Shown: positions 8,351 through 17,146 of the stretch, one piece after another
Position numbering within the stretch: position 1 is the first letter of the stretch
How the letters are laid out: every line of letters begins with the position of its first letter
Assembly (NCBI RefSeq): GCF_018130385.1
Contig: NZ_JAFCLU010000021.1
Location: forward strand, 62,001 to 126,000
Origin: Bradyrhizobium sp. AUGA SZCCT0283
GTDB taxonomy: Bacteria; Pseudomonadota; Alphaproteobacteria; Rhizobiales; Xanthobacteraceae
DNA: 64,000 bases
Direction: 5' to 3'
Program-made: the position numbers and the translations under genes
The notes under the pieces: generated by a model
The model's input: the letters and a program-made list of their open reading frames with translations, nothing else
What the model was told of the DNA's origin: nothing
Database searches by the model: none

Positions 8351-9994
8351 TCACGGCAGCGCGTGCTCCAGCAACCCGCGGATGTCTTCGCTCGCCAGAT
8401 CGACCGCCCCGTACATGCCGGCGTGATTCCCGGCAAGGCGGGTAGCGGCGAACAACTGCGCGTGCTGCGGCGACACCGCATTGAGCGCGGCAGAAGCCGC
8501 CAGCAGCGCCAGCTTCTCGACCGCCAGCCGCGCCACACGCTCGCTGTCGGGCCGCCGGAACGCCTTGCCGATGAACGCGGTTGCCTCCCCCGCGCCCGGC
8601 AATCCGAGCGTCTCGCCGGTCAGTTCATGCACGATGCTGGACGCCACTTCCGGCTCGCGCGACAGCGCGCGGAGGACGTCGAGGCACATCACATTGCCGG
8701 AGCCTTCCCAGATCGCATTGACCGGCGACTCCCGGTAATGCCGCGCCAGAATGCCCTCCTCCACGTAGCCATTGCCGCCGAGGCACTCCATTGCCTCATA
8801 GAGAAAGCCCGGCGCGCTCTTGCAGACCCAATATTTGATGGCGGGCGTCAGCAGCCGCATATAGGCGGCTTCCTTGGCGTCAACGGGCGCACGGTCGAAC
8901 GACCGGCACAGCCGCATCACCAGCGCGACTGACGCCTCGACATGCAACGCCATGTCCGACAGCACCGCCTGCATCAGCGGCTGATCGGCGAGATGTTTCT
9001 GGAACACGCTGCGATGCCGCGCGTGATGCAGCGCATGTGCGAGGCCCGAACGCATCAGACCGGCGGAAGCAATCGCGCAATCCTGCCGCGTCAACTGCAC
9101 CATCTGGATGATGGTGCGGATGCCCTTGCCCTCGGCGCCGACGCGCTCGGCATAGGCGCCGTGAAACTCGACTTCGGACGAGGCGTTGGAACGATTGCCA
9201 AGCTTGTCCTTCAGCCGCTGGAACCGGATCGCGTTGATCGAGCCATCAGGCGCAAAGCGCGGCATCAGGAAGCAGCTCAGTCCCTCCTCGGCCTGCGCCA
9301 GCACCAGGAAGGCGTCGCACATCGGCGCCGACATGAACCATTTGTGGCCGGTGATGCGGTAGACATCCCCGTCGCGCTCCGCCCGCGTCATGTTGGAGCG
9401 CACGTCGGTGCCGCCCTGCTTCTCGGTCATACCCATGCCGAGCGTCATGCCGCGCTTGCTCCACCACGGCGCAAACGCCGGATCGTAGGATCGCGTGCCC
9501 AGCACCGGCATCACCCTGGCCAGCAGGTCGGGCTGTTCCGCCAGTGCGGCGACGGAGGCCCGCGTCATCGTGATCGGGCAGAGATGCCCGGTCTCGACCT
9601 GCGCGGCCATGTAGAATTTCGCCGCTCGTATCACCTCGGACGCGCCGCCGGCCGGCTTGCCCACGGCGTCCCAGGTCGAATTATGCACGCCGGCATGCGC
9701 ACTGTGCGCCATCAGTTCGTGATAGGCCGGATGAAACTCGACCTCGTCGCGGCGGTTGCCGCGGGCATCGAAGGTGCGCAGCTTTGGCGTGTTCTCGTTG
9801 GCGACGCGGCCCCGCTCCGCCATCGCCGCCGAGCCCCAATGCTTGCCGAACTCCGACAACTCGCTTTGTGCCGACGCCCCGCCATTGGCGGCGACCGCCT
9901 CGGCCAGCGGCCGGTCGACCGCATAGAGATCAATGCCCTCGAACGGCGGCGACTGGTTGAAGACCTCGTGGGTCGCAAATGTTACCTGGCTCAT
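8351..9994 (-). CDS. AidB-like acyl-CoA dehydrogenase family flavoprotein
   Basis: 547 aa, the usual AidB length. The start (TFATHEVFNQSPPFEGIDLY) matches the AidB N-terminus, followed by the middle beta-domain (GMTEKQGGTDVRSNMTRAER, TGHKWFMSAPMCDAF) and the C-terminal helical flavin domain with ECLGGNGYVEE and the family-typical AIWEGSGNVMCLDVLRAL. E. coli AidB is an FAD protein induced by alkylating agents that binds DNA and protects it. No ada/alkB partner is adjacent here, so its regulation is open. Confidence 0.93.
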   Translation of the reverse strand: MSQVTFATHEVFNQSPPFEGIDLYAVDRPLAEAVAANGGASAQSELSEFGKHWGSAAMAERGRVANENTPKLRTFDARGNRRDEVEFHPAYHELMAHSAHAGVHNSTWDAVGKPAGGASEVIRAAKFYMAAQVETGHLCPITMTRASVAALAEQPDLLARVMPVLGTRSYDPAFAPWWSKRGMTLGMGMTEKQGGTDVRSNMTRAERDGDVYRITGHKWFMSAPMCDAFLVLAQAEEGLSCFLMPRFAPDGSINAIRFQRLKDKLGNRSNASSEVEFHGAYAERVGAEGKGIRTIIQMVQLTRQDCAIASAGLMRSGLAHALHHARHRSVFQKHLADQPLMQAVLSDMALHVEASVALVMRLCRSFDRAPVDAKEAAYMRLLTPAIKYWVCKSAPGFLYEAMECLGGNGYVEEGILARHYRESPVNAIWEGSGNVMCLDVLRALSREPEVASSIVHELTGETLGLPGAGEATAFIGKAFRRPDSERVARLAVEKLALLAASAALNAVSPQHAQLFAATRLAGNHAGMYGAVDLASEDIRGLLEHALP

Positions 9995-10015
9995 GGCTGG
10001 TCCTGGAACCGTGAA

Positions 10016-10807
10016 TCACTTCCGCGGTGTAATCGGAAAATCATAGGCCTGCCCGCCGGCTCCCGGCAGCGAAAAGTGCCACCACTCCTTCGAATAGTTT
10101 ACAAATCCTCGCCTCGCCATCAGCATAACCAGCTTCTCCCGCCAGCGGCGCTGGGCTGCCGTGATGGATTTTGCCCCCGTGTGCGACTTGACGTCGGAAC
10201 AATCGTAGCCGGTGCCCATGTCAACGCTACCGTCCGGCGCGCGAAGGTTCACATTGGCGGTGCAGTCGCCATAGTCCTTGGTTGGATCGAAGGTGGCCGA
10301 GTTATCGGCTTTCAAGTCCACCAAAGTGAGGTCGAGCGCGGCGCCGGTGGAATGGCCGGACCGTTCGGCGATGTAGCCGAGCCGAAACAGGTCGGCCTTG
10401 CTGAACGCCGGATTGTAGCGCTTTCCTGCCACCGTCTCCTTGCCGTCGCGCGACCACGCCACCATGTCGGCAACCGCGCGCGCCGGCCGGTAGCAGTCAA
10501 ACATCTTCAGCGACAGGTTCTGCAGCGCGAGCTCTTCCTGAACGCTCTTCAGCAGCGCGCCCACTTCGCGCTTCACCACGCATTCAGCGGCTTGATACCC
10601 CTTGAGGGAACGGCCGACGAAATTGTTGGCGCCGGCGTAACGCATGTCCTGGATGATGGTCGGATCGATTTCGCGCAAATAGACGAAGCCGGCAGGCAGT
10701 TTTGGCGCCTGCGCGGCGGCGCTCGCCAGGCAACCCGCCGCGAATATCGCCGCGAGGGCCATCGGTCTTCCGGCACCCCTCCCGGCGATCGCCAATGCCC
10801 GCAACAT
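10016..10807 (-). CDS. D-alanyl-D-alanine dipeptidase, VanX/DdpX-like (peptidase M15D)
   Basis: About 263 aa. After a signal sequence ending in CLASAAAQA comes the VanX-type domain: FVYLREIDPTIIQDMRYAGA, NFVGRSLKGY, CYRPARAVADMVAW, the zinc motif SGHSTGAALDLTL (SxHxxGxAxD) and EWWHFSLPG with the last zinc ligand. It should hydrolyse D-Ala-D-Ala in the periplasm for amino acid recovery or wall turnover. The start at 10807 gives a clean signal peptide; in-frame ATGs at 10846, 10858 and 10867 are alternatives. No vanHA genes are nearby, so vancomycin resistance is not implied. Confidence 0.9.
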   Translation of the reverse strand: MLRALAIAGRGAGRPMALAAIFAAGCLASAAAQAPKLPAGFVYLREIDPTIIQDMRYAGANNFVGRSLKGYQAAECVVKREVGALLKSVQEELALQNLSLKMFDCYRPARAVADMVAWSRDGKETVAGKRYNPAFSKADLFRLGYIAERSGHSTGAALDLTLVDLKADNSATFDPTKDYGDCTANVNLRAPDGSVDMGTGYDCSDVKSHTGAKSITAAQRRWREKLVMLMARRGFVNYSKEWWHFSLPGAGGQAYDFPITPRK

Positions 10808-10999
10808 GATCCGGACGGATTGAATGAAATGCCGCACGTTCTTCATGGCCTGATGCATCCCGGCCACCCTAGCGGAAACCAGCGGTACGGAACACCGGCA
10901 GGCGCCGTTTACCCTGCCGCCGAAGCGCTGGTGGATAAGTCCGGACGCGGGATTTGACGCTTGCCCTGCATGGCATCTCTGCCTATAGCTCTGGCTTTA

Positions 11000-11953
11000 A
11001 TGACCCCTGCATCGAAATCGACCTTCGTCCTCGGGCACCGGCATCTGCTGGGAATCGAGGGGCTTTCCGCTGCCGATATTACCGGCCTGCTCGACCTTTC
11101 CGAGGAATATGTCGAGCTCAACCGCCAGGTGGACAAAAAGCGCACCAGTTTGCGCGGTCGCACCCAGGTGAACCTGTTTTTCGAGGCCTCGACCCGAACC
11201 CAATCCTCGTTCGAGCTGGCGGGGAAACGGCTCGGCGCCGATGTCATGAACATGTCGGTCTCCCAGTCCTCGATCCGCAAGGGCGAGACGCTGATGGACA
11301 CGGCCGTGACCCTCAACGCCATGCACCCGGATATCCTGGTGGTGCGGCACCACGCCTCCGGCGCGGTGGAACTTCTGGCGCGCAAGGTTGACGGTTCCGT
11401 GATCAATGCCGGCGACGGCGCCCACGAGCATCCGACCCAGGCGCTGCTGGATGCGCTGACCATCCGCCGCAACAAAGGCCGGCTGGAAGGCCTCGTGATC
11501 GCGATCTGCGGCGACGTGATGCATTCCCGGGTGGCTCGCTCCAATATCCTCTTGCTCAACACCATGGGCGCCCGCGTCCGCGTCGTCGCCCCCTCCACGC
11601 TGCTGCCGCGCGGCATCGAGCGGATGGGCGTCGAGGTCGCGCGCGACATGCGCGAAGGCCTCAATGGCGCCGATATCGTGATGATGCTGCGGCTGCAGCG
11701 CGAGCGGATGAACGGCTCCTTCGTGCCGTCGAGCCAGGAATACTTTCATTATTTCGGTCTCGACCAGAAGAAGCTCGCTTACGCCAAGCCGGACGCGCTG
11801 GTGATGCACCCGGGACCGATGAACCGCGGTGTCGAGATCGACTCGATCGTGGCGGACGGCGCACAATCGCTGATCCGTGAACAGGTGGAAATGGGAGTGG
11901 CGGTGCGGATGGCGGTGCTCGAAGCGCTCGCCCGCAACCTGCCGAACGCATAA
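11000..11953 (+). CDS. pyrB: Aspartate carbamoyltransferase catalytic chain
   Basis: 317 aa, the normal length. The carbamoyl phosphate site FFEASTRTQSSFELAGKRLG lies near residue 58, the aspartate-binding loop SSIRKGET near 88, and HASGAVELLARK, DGAHEHPTQALLDALTI and HPGPMNRGVEID follow as expected. It makes carbamoyl-aspartate in pyrimidine synthesis. The start at 11000 gives the family N-terminus; upstream in-frame ATGs (from 10961) add residues that look uncoding. No pyrI is present. It lies 3 nt before the dihydroorotase-like gene, which probably joins it in a complex. Confidence 0.97.
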   Translation: MTPASKSTFVLGHRHLLGIEGLSAADITGLLDLSEEYVELNRQVDKKRTSLRGRTQVNLFFEASTRTQSSFELAGKRLGADVMNMSVSQSSIRKGETLMDTAVTLNAMHPDILVVRHHASGAVELLARKVDGSVINAGDGAHEHPTQALLDALTIRRNKGRLEGLVIAICGDVMHSRVARSNILLLNTMGARVRVVAPSTLLPRGIERMGVEVARDMREGLNGADIVMMLRLQRERMNGSFVPSSQEYFHYFGLDQKKLAYAKPDALVMHPGPMNRGVEIDSIVADGAQSLIREQVEMGVAVRMAVLEALARNLPNA

Positions 11954-11956
11954 ATC

Positions 11957-13258
11957 ATGCTGACTGACCGACGCCCCATCCTGCTTGCCAATGCCCGCGT
12001 CGTCGATCCCTCCAGGGATTTCGACGGCCCCGGCGACGTCCTGATTGCCGACGGCACGATCCGTGACTCAAAGCGCGGCATCGGCGCGGCCGGCGTGCCC
12101 GAAGGCACCGACATCATCAATTGCGCCGGCAAGATCGTCGCCCCCGGCTTGATCGACATGCGCGCCTTTGTCGGCGAGCCCGGCGCCAGCCACCGCGAGA
12201 CGTTTGCCTCTGCCAGCCAGGCAGCTGCCGCAGGCGGTATCACCACCATCATTTGTCAGCCCGATACCTCGCCTGTCATCGATAATTCGGCGACCGTCGA
12301 TTTCGTGCTGCGCCGCGCCCGCGACACCGCGATCGTCAACATTCACCCGATGGCGGCGCTGACCAAAGGCATGGGCGGCGAGGAGATGACCGAGATCGGG
12401 CTGCTGAAAGCCGCCGGTGCCGTGGCCTTCACCGACGGCGACAGGAGCGTCACCAACGCGCAGGTGATGCGCCGGGCGCTGACTTACGCGCGCGATTTCG
12501 ACGCGCTGATCGTGCACCACACTGAAGACCCCAATCTGGTCGGCGAAGGCGTGATGAACGAGGGCGAATTTGCCACCCGGCTGGGCCTGGTCGGCATTCC
12601 CAACGCCGCCGAAGCCGTAATGCTGGAACGCGATATGCGGCTCGTGGCGCTGACCGGCGGGCGCTACCACGCGGCCTCGCTGAGCTGCATCGAGTCGCTG
12701 GAAATCCTCAAGCGCGCGCGCGACGCTGGCCTCTATGTCAGCGCGTCGGTGTCGATCAACCACGTCACGCTGAACGAAAACGACATCGGCCCCTACCGTA
12801 CCTTCCTGAAACTGTCGCCGCCGCTGCGCACCGAGGAGGACCGCCTCGCGCTGGTCGCCGCCCTCGCCTCCGGATTGATCGACGTCGTGATGTCCGATCA
12901 CAATCCGCAGGACGTCGAGGTGAAACGGCTGCCGTTCGCGGAAGCCGCTGCCGGTGCGGTCGGGCTGCAAACCATGCTGCCGGCGGCGCTGCGGCTGATC
13001 CATAGTGGCGAGATGAATTTCAAGACGCTGATCCGGGCGATGTCGACGCGCCCTGCGGAACTGCTCGGCCTGCCTGGCGGCTCGCTGCGCGCGGGGTCCC
13101 CGGCCGACGTCGTCGTGATCGATCCCGATACGCCCTGGGTGCTCGATCCCGCCGATCTCAAATCGCAGTGCAAGAACACGCCGTTCGATGAAGCCCGCTT
13201 CTCGGGGCGCGTCGTGCGTACTATTGTGGGCGGGCGGACGGTCTATGAACATGTCTAG
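11957..13258 (+). CDS. pyrC: Dihydroorotase homologue, probably non-catalytic (PyrX-type)
   Basis: 433 aa, type I dihydroorotase/amidohydrolase fold. Active enzymes carry GLIDxHxHxREPG; here the stretch is APGLIDMRAFVGEPGASHRE, so both HxH zinc ligands are gone (DMRA). The later ligand region YHxAHxS reads YHAASLSC, losing another histidine, while VHHTEDP and SDHNPQ keep part of the site. Directly downstream of pyrB, this fits the PyrX subunits that stabilise aspartate transcarbamoylase in pseudomonads and other bacteria without being enzymes. A working dihydroorotase must then lie elsewhere. Symbol reflects homology only. Confidence 0.9.
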   Translation: MLTDRRPILLANARVVDPSRDFDGPGDVLIADGTIRDSKRGIGAAGVPEGTDIINCAGKIVAPGLIDMRAFVGEPGASHRETFASASQAAAAGGITTIICQPDTSPVIDNSATVDFVLRRARDTAIVNIHPMAALTKGMGGEEMTEIGLLKAAGAVAFTDGDRSVTNAQVMRRALTYARDFDALIVHHTEDPNLVGEGVMNEGEFATRLGLVGIPNAAEAVMLERDMRLVALTGGRYHAASLSCIESLEILKRARDAGLYVSASVSINHVTLNENDIGPYRTFLKLSPPLRTEEDRLALVAALASGLIDVVMSDHNPQDVEVKRLPFAEAAAGAVGLQTMLPAALRLIHSGEMNFKTLIRAMSTRPAELLGLPGGSLRAGSPADVVVIDPDTPWVLDPADLKSQCKNTPFDEARFSGRVVRTIVGGRTVYEHV

Positions 13259-13291
13259 CGCGCAAGACACGCCGCGGTGGGAGCAACGGTG

Positions 13292-13882
13292 ATGACGACG
13301 GCTGCATTCCTCGTGCTCGCGCTCCTGGTCGGCTATCTGCTCGGCTCGATCCCGTTCGGGATGGTGCTTACCAAGCTTGCCGGCACGCAGGATTTGCGTT
13401 CGATCGGTTCCGGCAATATCGGCGCCACCAACGTACTACGCACCGGCCGCAAGGGCCTCGCCGCGGCGACGCTGATCGGCGACATGCTCAAGGGCACGAT
13501 CGCGGTGGTAATCATGGGCTACTACGGCGGTCCCGATGCGGCGATGCTGGCGGCGCTCGGCGCCTTCCTCGGCCATCTGTTTCCGGTCTGGCTCAAATTC
13601 AACGGCGGCAAGGGCGTCGCCACCTATATCGGCGTGCTGATCGGCCTGTTCTGGCCGGCAGCTCTGATGTTTTGCTTGATCTGGCTGGCGACCGCCTTCA
13701 CCACGCGCTATTCGTCGCTCTCGGCATTGGTCGCCGCGTTCGTTACGCCGCTGTTCCTGTGGTGGTTCGGCCACCCCGCGCTGGCATCGCTGTTCGTCGT
13801 GCTGACATTGCTGCTGTTCTGGAAGCACAGCGAAAACATCAAGCGGCTGCAGGCCGGGACCGAGGGACGGATCGGGGCGTAG
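13292..13882 (+). CDS. plsY: Acyl-phosphate glycerol-3-phosphate acyltransferase PlsY
   Basis: 196 aa with five membrane helices. Family motifs are visible: GSIPFGMVL, SGNIGATNVLRTGRKG, HLFPVWLKFNGGKGVAT and the final YSSLSALVAAF...FWKHSENIKRL. PlsY moves an acyl group from acyl phosphate to glycerol-3-phosphate, the first step of phospholipid synthesis, in the inner membrane. The ATG at 13292 is preceded by GGGAG; GTG starts lie at 13277 and 13289. It follows pyrC-like after 33 nt and is probably part of that transcription unit. Confidence 0.95.
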   Translation: MTTAAFLVLALLVGYLLGSIPFGMVLTKLAGTQDLRSIGSGNIGATNVLRTGRKGLAAATLIGDMLKGTIAVVIMGYYGGPDAAMLAALGAFLGHLFPVWLKFNGGKGVATYIGVLIGLFWPAALMFCLIWLATAFTTRYSSLSALVAAFVTPLFLWWFGHPALASLFVVLTLLLFWKHSENIKRLQAGTEGRIGA

Positions 13883-13915
13883 TAGGCGTGACTTGTTGCG
13901 GAGGCAAGCGGCCGA

Positions 13916-14296
13916 TCAAGCCGCCTCGTCCTCGCGGGTCGGGCGGATCAGTATCTCGGCAGAAATCCCGAGTTGCTCATGCAGCCGCCGGATCATATCG
14001 ATTGACAGGCTGCGCCTGCGGTTCATGACTTCTGCAACCCGCGCGCGAGTGCCAATCAACGGCTCGAGATCCTTGCGGCTAAGGCCTTGCTGTTCCATCC
14101 GGAACTGGATCGCCTCGATCGGATCCGGCGGATCCATGGGATAGTGCTTCGCTTCGTAAGCGTCGATCAGGGTCGCCAGCACGTCGAGCCGATCGCCCTT
14201 CGCTGTCCCGCTCTTTGCGCCCCAAAGACGCTCAACCTCGGCAAGTGCGTTCTTGTAGTCCGCCTTGGTGCGGATCGGTTTTAGTTCAGTCGCCAT
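13916..14296 (-). CDS. higA: HigA-type antitoxin, XRE helix-turn-helix
   Basis: 126 aa. The N-terminal half is helical and acidic; the C-terminal half has the HTH (AIQFRMEQQGLSRKDLEPLI, then RARVAEVMNRRRSLSIDMIR), as in the HigA family where the DNA-binding domain is C-terminal to a spacer helix (DYKNALAEVERLW). It should neutralise the HigB toxin and repress the operon. It overlaps higB by 11 nt on the same strand. The pair sits as an insert between plsY and an amidase in an otherwise core region. Confidence 0.85.
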   Translation of the reverse strand: MATELKPIRTKADYKNALAEVERLWGAKSGTAKGDRLDVLATLIDAYEAKHYPMDPPDPIEAIQFRMEQQGLSRKDLEPLIGTRARVAEVMNRRRSLSIDMIRRLHEQLGISAEILIRPTREDEAA

Positions 14297-14609
14297 ATCG
14301 CACCTCCGTCACGTCGATCCTGTCGTAGGCTTTATGCGTGCCGATCCATTTGATCCAAACGATGCCCTTTTCGAAATCGACAGCCACTGCAAGTCGATAG
14401 TCATTGCCTTTTATGTTGAAGACGATCCGCTCAGCGCTGACGACACTTGCCGTGGCATAGCGACGCTTGACCTCCGCGGTGCTCTTCCACGAAGCCTTGC
14501 TCACTTCGTCGAACCATGCATCCAGCGCCGCTTTTACCGCTGGCTGATCCTTCCTGCCGGACAGGCCCTGGACGAACTCTCGCAATGTCCGGCGAGCAAT
14601 AACCCTCAT
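14286..14609 (-). CDS. higB: HigB-type mRNA-interferase toxin
   Basis: 107 aa, basic. Features of the HigB/RelE fold are RRYATASVVSAERIVFNIKG, YRLAVAVDFEKGIVWIKWIG and the terminal THKAYDRIDVTEV, which matches the HigB_toxin family (toxin first, antitoxin second). It should cleave mRNA at the ribosome when free. The start at 14609 lies only 4 nt after a perfect palindrome, so the 5' leader is very short. GAGGA just ahead of the ATG gives a cramped ribosome site. Confidence 0.87.
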   Translation of the reverse strand: MRVIARRTLREFVQGLSGRKDQPAVKAALDAWFDEVSKASWKSTAEVKRRYATASVVSAERIVFNIKGNDYRLAVAVDFEKGIVWIKWIGTHKAYDRIDVTEVRYGD

Positions 14610-14613
14610 TCCT

Positions 14614-14627
14614 CATGATATATCATG
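14614..14627. promoter_or_regulatory. Perfect 14-bp palindrome, probable HigA operator
   Basis: CATGATATATCATG is a perfect 14-bp dyad four bases upstream of the higB start. A second dyad, CCCATTATGGG, lies just beyond at 14630-14640. Type II antitoxins repress their own promoter through such sites, so this is the likely HigBA operator. Binding is inferred from position. Confidence 0.6.
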
Positions 14628-14661
14628 GTCCCATTATGGGAGCAACAGGCTTGTTGCCATT

Positions 14662-15903
14662 TCATTTCCGCGCCAGAGCCTTCTCCACAAATCGCGCTGC
14701 CGCCAATGCTTCGGCATCGGCGCCATATCGCGCAATCACCTGCACGCCCACGGGCAATCCGCCTTCCGCGACGTGCGCGGGAATATTGATGCAAGGCACC
14801 CCCATCAGCGTCCAGAGGCGGTTGTAACGGGCGTCGCCGGTCGAACCCAATCCCTTGGGAGCCGCACCCGGCGCTGACAGGGTCAGCAGCACGTCCACCT
14901 CATCGAACACTGTTGCCAGCGCATGCCGCGCGCGGCTCGTAACGCCCGTCGCTGCGTCATAGTCGGCCGGTGTCAGGCCCCTGCTCTCGTCCAGCCGTGC
15001 GCGGAGCAGCGGGGCCATCGCGTCGTAGTTTTCGCGGTATTCCCAGGCGAGCGCCTGATGCGCCTCGAATTCCTGGATCACTGGATGCACGCGCCACGCC
15101 TCCGCAATGATCTCAGGCAAATCAAGCGCCCGCACCGAGGCTCCGGCGCGTTCGGCTGCCTTGGTCGCAATCCGCAGCGCCTCCCCGCCTGTCGCCTCCG
15201 GGCTACCCGCAAAATCCTGCGTCACGACACCGATGCGCGGGGTCGGAATGCTGGACGGCAGCAGCAATTCGACCCGGCCCGTCATCGCGGCAAGCCCGCG
15301 CGCCACGTCATCGACCCTGGCCGCGAACAGACCGACGGTATCGAGCGTCCACGAATAGCATTTGACACCGACCGTCGGCAGCAAGCGGTAGGACGGCTTG
15401 ATCGCAGCCACGCCGCAGAATGAGGCCGGCCGGATCACCGAACCGCCGGTCTGCGTTCCCAGCGCGAGCGGGATCATGCCGGCCGCCACCGCCGCCGCCG
15501 ACCCCGATGACGATCCGCCGGGCGTATGACCATGATTGTGCGGATTGAGCGTGGGCGTCGGATCCACGGAGGCGAACGCCGTGGTCGTGGTCTTGCCCAC
15601 GATGGTCGCGCCCGCCTGCTTCAGCATCATCACCACGGCCGCATCGCCGCGCGGCCGAAATCCCCGGTAGATCGGCGAGCCCATTTCGGTCGGGAAATCC
15701 GCCGTATCCATGATGTCCTTGATGCCGACCGCCATGCCGCGCAGCGGCCCGGCGCTTTGCGCGCGAGGATTTTCATCCCGACAAACGAAGGCGCCGATGG
15801 ACTTTTCATGCGCACGGGTTGCTTCGAGCGACTGCGCGATCGCAGCGTCTGCGGAAAGGTCGCCGGCATCGATGCGGCGCTGAAGTTCGGCGAGCGAGAT
15901 CAT
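14662..15903 (-). CDS. Amidase (amidase signature family)
   Basis: 413 aa. The Ser-cisSer-Lys triad is visible: K62 in MAVGIKDIMDT, the cis-serine in GGSSSGSAAAVAAG near 132 and the nucleophile S155 in GTQTGGSVIRPASFCG. The family cleaves linear amides, including indole-acetamide or aryl amides; it is too short and diverged to be GatA. The start at 15903 has a strong AGGAAGG box; the open frame extends 18 codons further upstream. It lies next to higBA and head-to-head with dprA. Confidence 0.88.
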   Translation of the reverse strand: MISLAELQRRIDAGDLSADAAIAQSLEATRAHEKSIGAFVCRDENPRAQSAGPLRGMAVGIKDIMDTADFPTEMGSPIYRGFRPRGDAAVVMMLKQAGATIVGKTTTTAFASVDPTPTLNPHNHGHTPGGSSSGSAAAVAAGMIPLALGTQTGGSVIRPASFCGVAAIKPSYRLLPTVGVKCYSWTLDTVGLFAARVDDVARGLAAMTGRVELLLPSSIPTPRIGVVTQDFAGSPEATGGEALRIATKAAERAGASVRALDLPEIIAEAWRVHPVIQEFEAHQALAWEYRENYDAMAPLLRARLDESRGLTPADYDAATGVTSRARHALATVFDEVDVLLTLSAPGAAPKGLGSTGDARYNRLWTLMGVPCINIPAHVAEGGLPVGVQVIARYGADAEALAAARFVEKALARK

Positions 15904-16021
15904 GAAGGCCTTCCTGTGGTGACGAGGCAGGTTACGGAGGGCCTTGGCATGGAGCAAGCGTAGCGCCCATCACAATCAAACTGGTTGATTGCAATCTCCG
16001 GTTGGGCAAAGCTGTATCCGC

Positions 16022-17146
16022 ATGCATGACCGGACATCCCATACGCTTCACCTCTCCGATACGGACCGGATCGACCGCTTGCGGCTGATCCGCAGCGACA
16101 ATGTCGGCCCGCGCACCTTTAACTCGCTCATCGCCCATTTCGGCAATGCGCGCGCGGCGCTGGAGCGGTTGCCCGATCTGGCGCGGCGTGGCGGCGCCGC
16201 GCGTTCAGGGCGCATCTGTAGCGAGGAGGAAGCGCGGGCTGAGATCGCTGCGGCGAAAAGGATCGGCGTCACGCTGGTCGCACCGGGTGAAGCCGCCTAT
16301 CCGCCGCGGCTGGCGACACTTGAGGATGCGCCGCCGCTGCTCGGCGTGCGTATGCGCGCTGCGCCCGACGTCCTGATACGGCCGATGATCGCGATCGTCG
16401 GCTCGCGCAACGCCTCCGGCGCCGGTTTGAAATTCGCCGGCCAATTGGCGCGCGATCTCGGCGACGCCGGCTTCGTCGTCATCTCAGGCCTGGCGCGCGG
16501 TATCGATCAGGCCGCGCATCGCGCGACGATCGAAAGCGGCACGGTCGCGGTGCTGGCGGGCGGCCACGACCGGATCTATCCGGCAGAGCACGAGGAGCTG
16601 CTGGCCGCCCTGCTCGATCAAGGCGGTGCGATCTCGGAAATGCCGCTTGGCCATGTGCCGCGCGCCCACGATTTTCCGCGGCGCAATCGCCTGATCTCCG
16701 GCGCGTCGCTCGGCGTCATCGTGATCGAGGCCGCGCACCGCTCGGGATCGTTGATTACGGCACGGATGGCGGCCGAACAGGGCCGCGAGGTATTTGCGGT
16801 GCCCGGCTCGCCGCTCGATCCGCGCGCCGCCGGCACCAATGACCTGATCAAGCAGGGCGCGGCGCTGGTCACCGAAGCCAGCGACGTCATCAACGCCCTT
16901 CAGCCGATCCTGGAGCGGCCGATCGTGCTCGAGGCGCGTGAAGGCGATGACGAGCCGCTCGATTTCGACATCGATCCGGGCGTACGCGAGCGCATCGTCA
17001 CGCTGCTCGGACCTAGCCCGGTCAGCCTCGACGATCTGATCCGGATGTCGGGGCTTTCAGCCACCATCGTTCGCACGGTGCTGCTCGAACTCGAACTCGC
17101 CGGACGGCTGGAGCGCCATGGCGGTGGCCTGGTGTCGCTGCTCTAA
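16022..17146 (+). CDS. dprA: DNA-processing protein DprA (Smf)
   Basis: 374 aa. The Rossmann-like core holds IAIVGSRNASGAGLKFAGQL, VISGLARGIDQAAHRATI, VLAGGHDRIYPAEHEEL and DFPRRNRLISG, followed by EAAHRSGSLITARMAAEQGR and a small C-terminal winged-helix domain (DDLIRMSGLSATIVRTVLLE). DprA loads RecA on incoming single-stranded DNA during transformation. A helix-hairpin-helix-like N-terminal domain (LRLIRSDNVGPRTFNSLIAH) is present. The ATG at 16022 is chosen; the frame is open to 15989. The stop overlaps that of the convergent HxlR gene by 4 nt. Confidence 0.95.
   Translation: MHDRTSHTLHLSDTDRIDRLRLIRSDNVGPRTFNSLIAHFGNARAALERLPDLARRGGAARSGRICSEEEARAEIAAAKRIGVTLVAPGEAAYPPRLATLEDAPPLLGVRMRAAPDVLIRPMIAIVGSRNASGAGLKFAGQLARDLGDAGFVVISGLARGIDQAAHRATIESGTVAVLAGGHDRIYPAEHEELLAALLDQGGAISEMPLGHVPRAHDFPRRNRLISGASLGVIVIEAAHRSGSLITARMAAEQGREVFAVPGSPLDPRAAGTNDLIKQGAALVTEASDVINALQPILERPIVLEAREGDDEPLDFDIDPGVRERIVTLLGPSPVSLDDLIRMSGLSATIVRTVLLELELAGRLERHGGGLVSLL

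Noticed and set aside
10016..10807. VanX-like dipeptidase as a vancomycin-resistance gene
   Set aside because: No vanH, vanA or vanRS genes nearby; single VanX/DdpX homologues are common in Gram-negative bacteria.
8942..10957. 671-residue plus-strand open frame opposite aidB and the dipeptidase gene
   Set aside because: It spans two well-supported minus-strand genes; its translation is arginine/histidine-rich with no family, a shadow typical of high GC.
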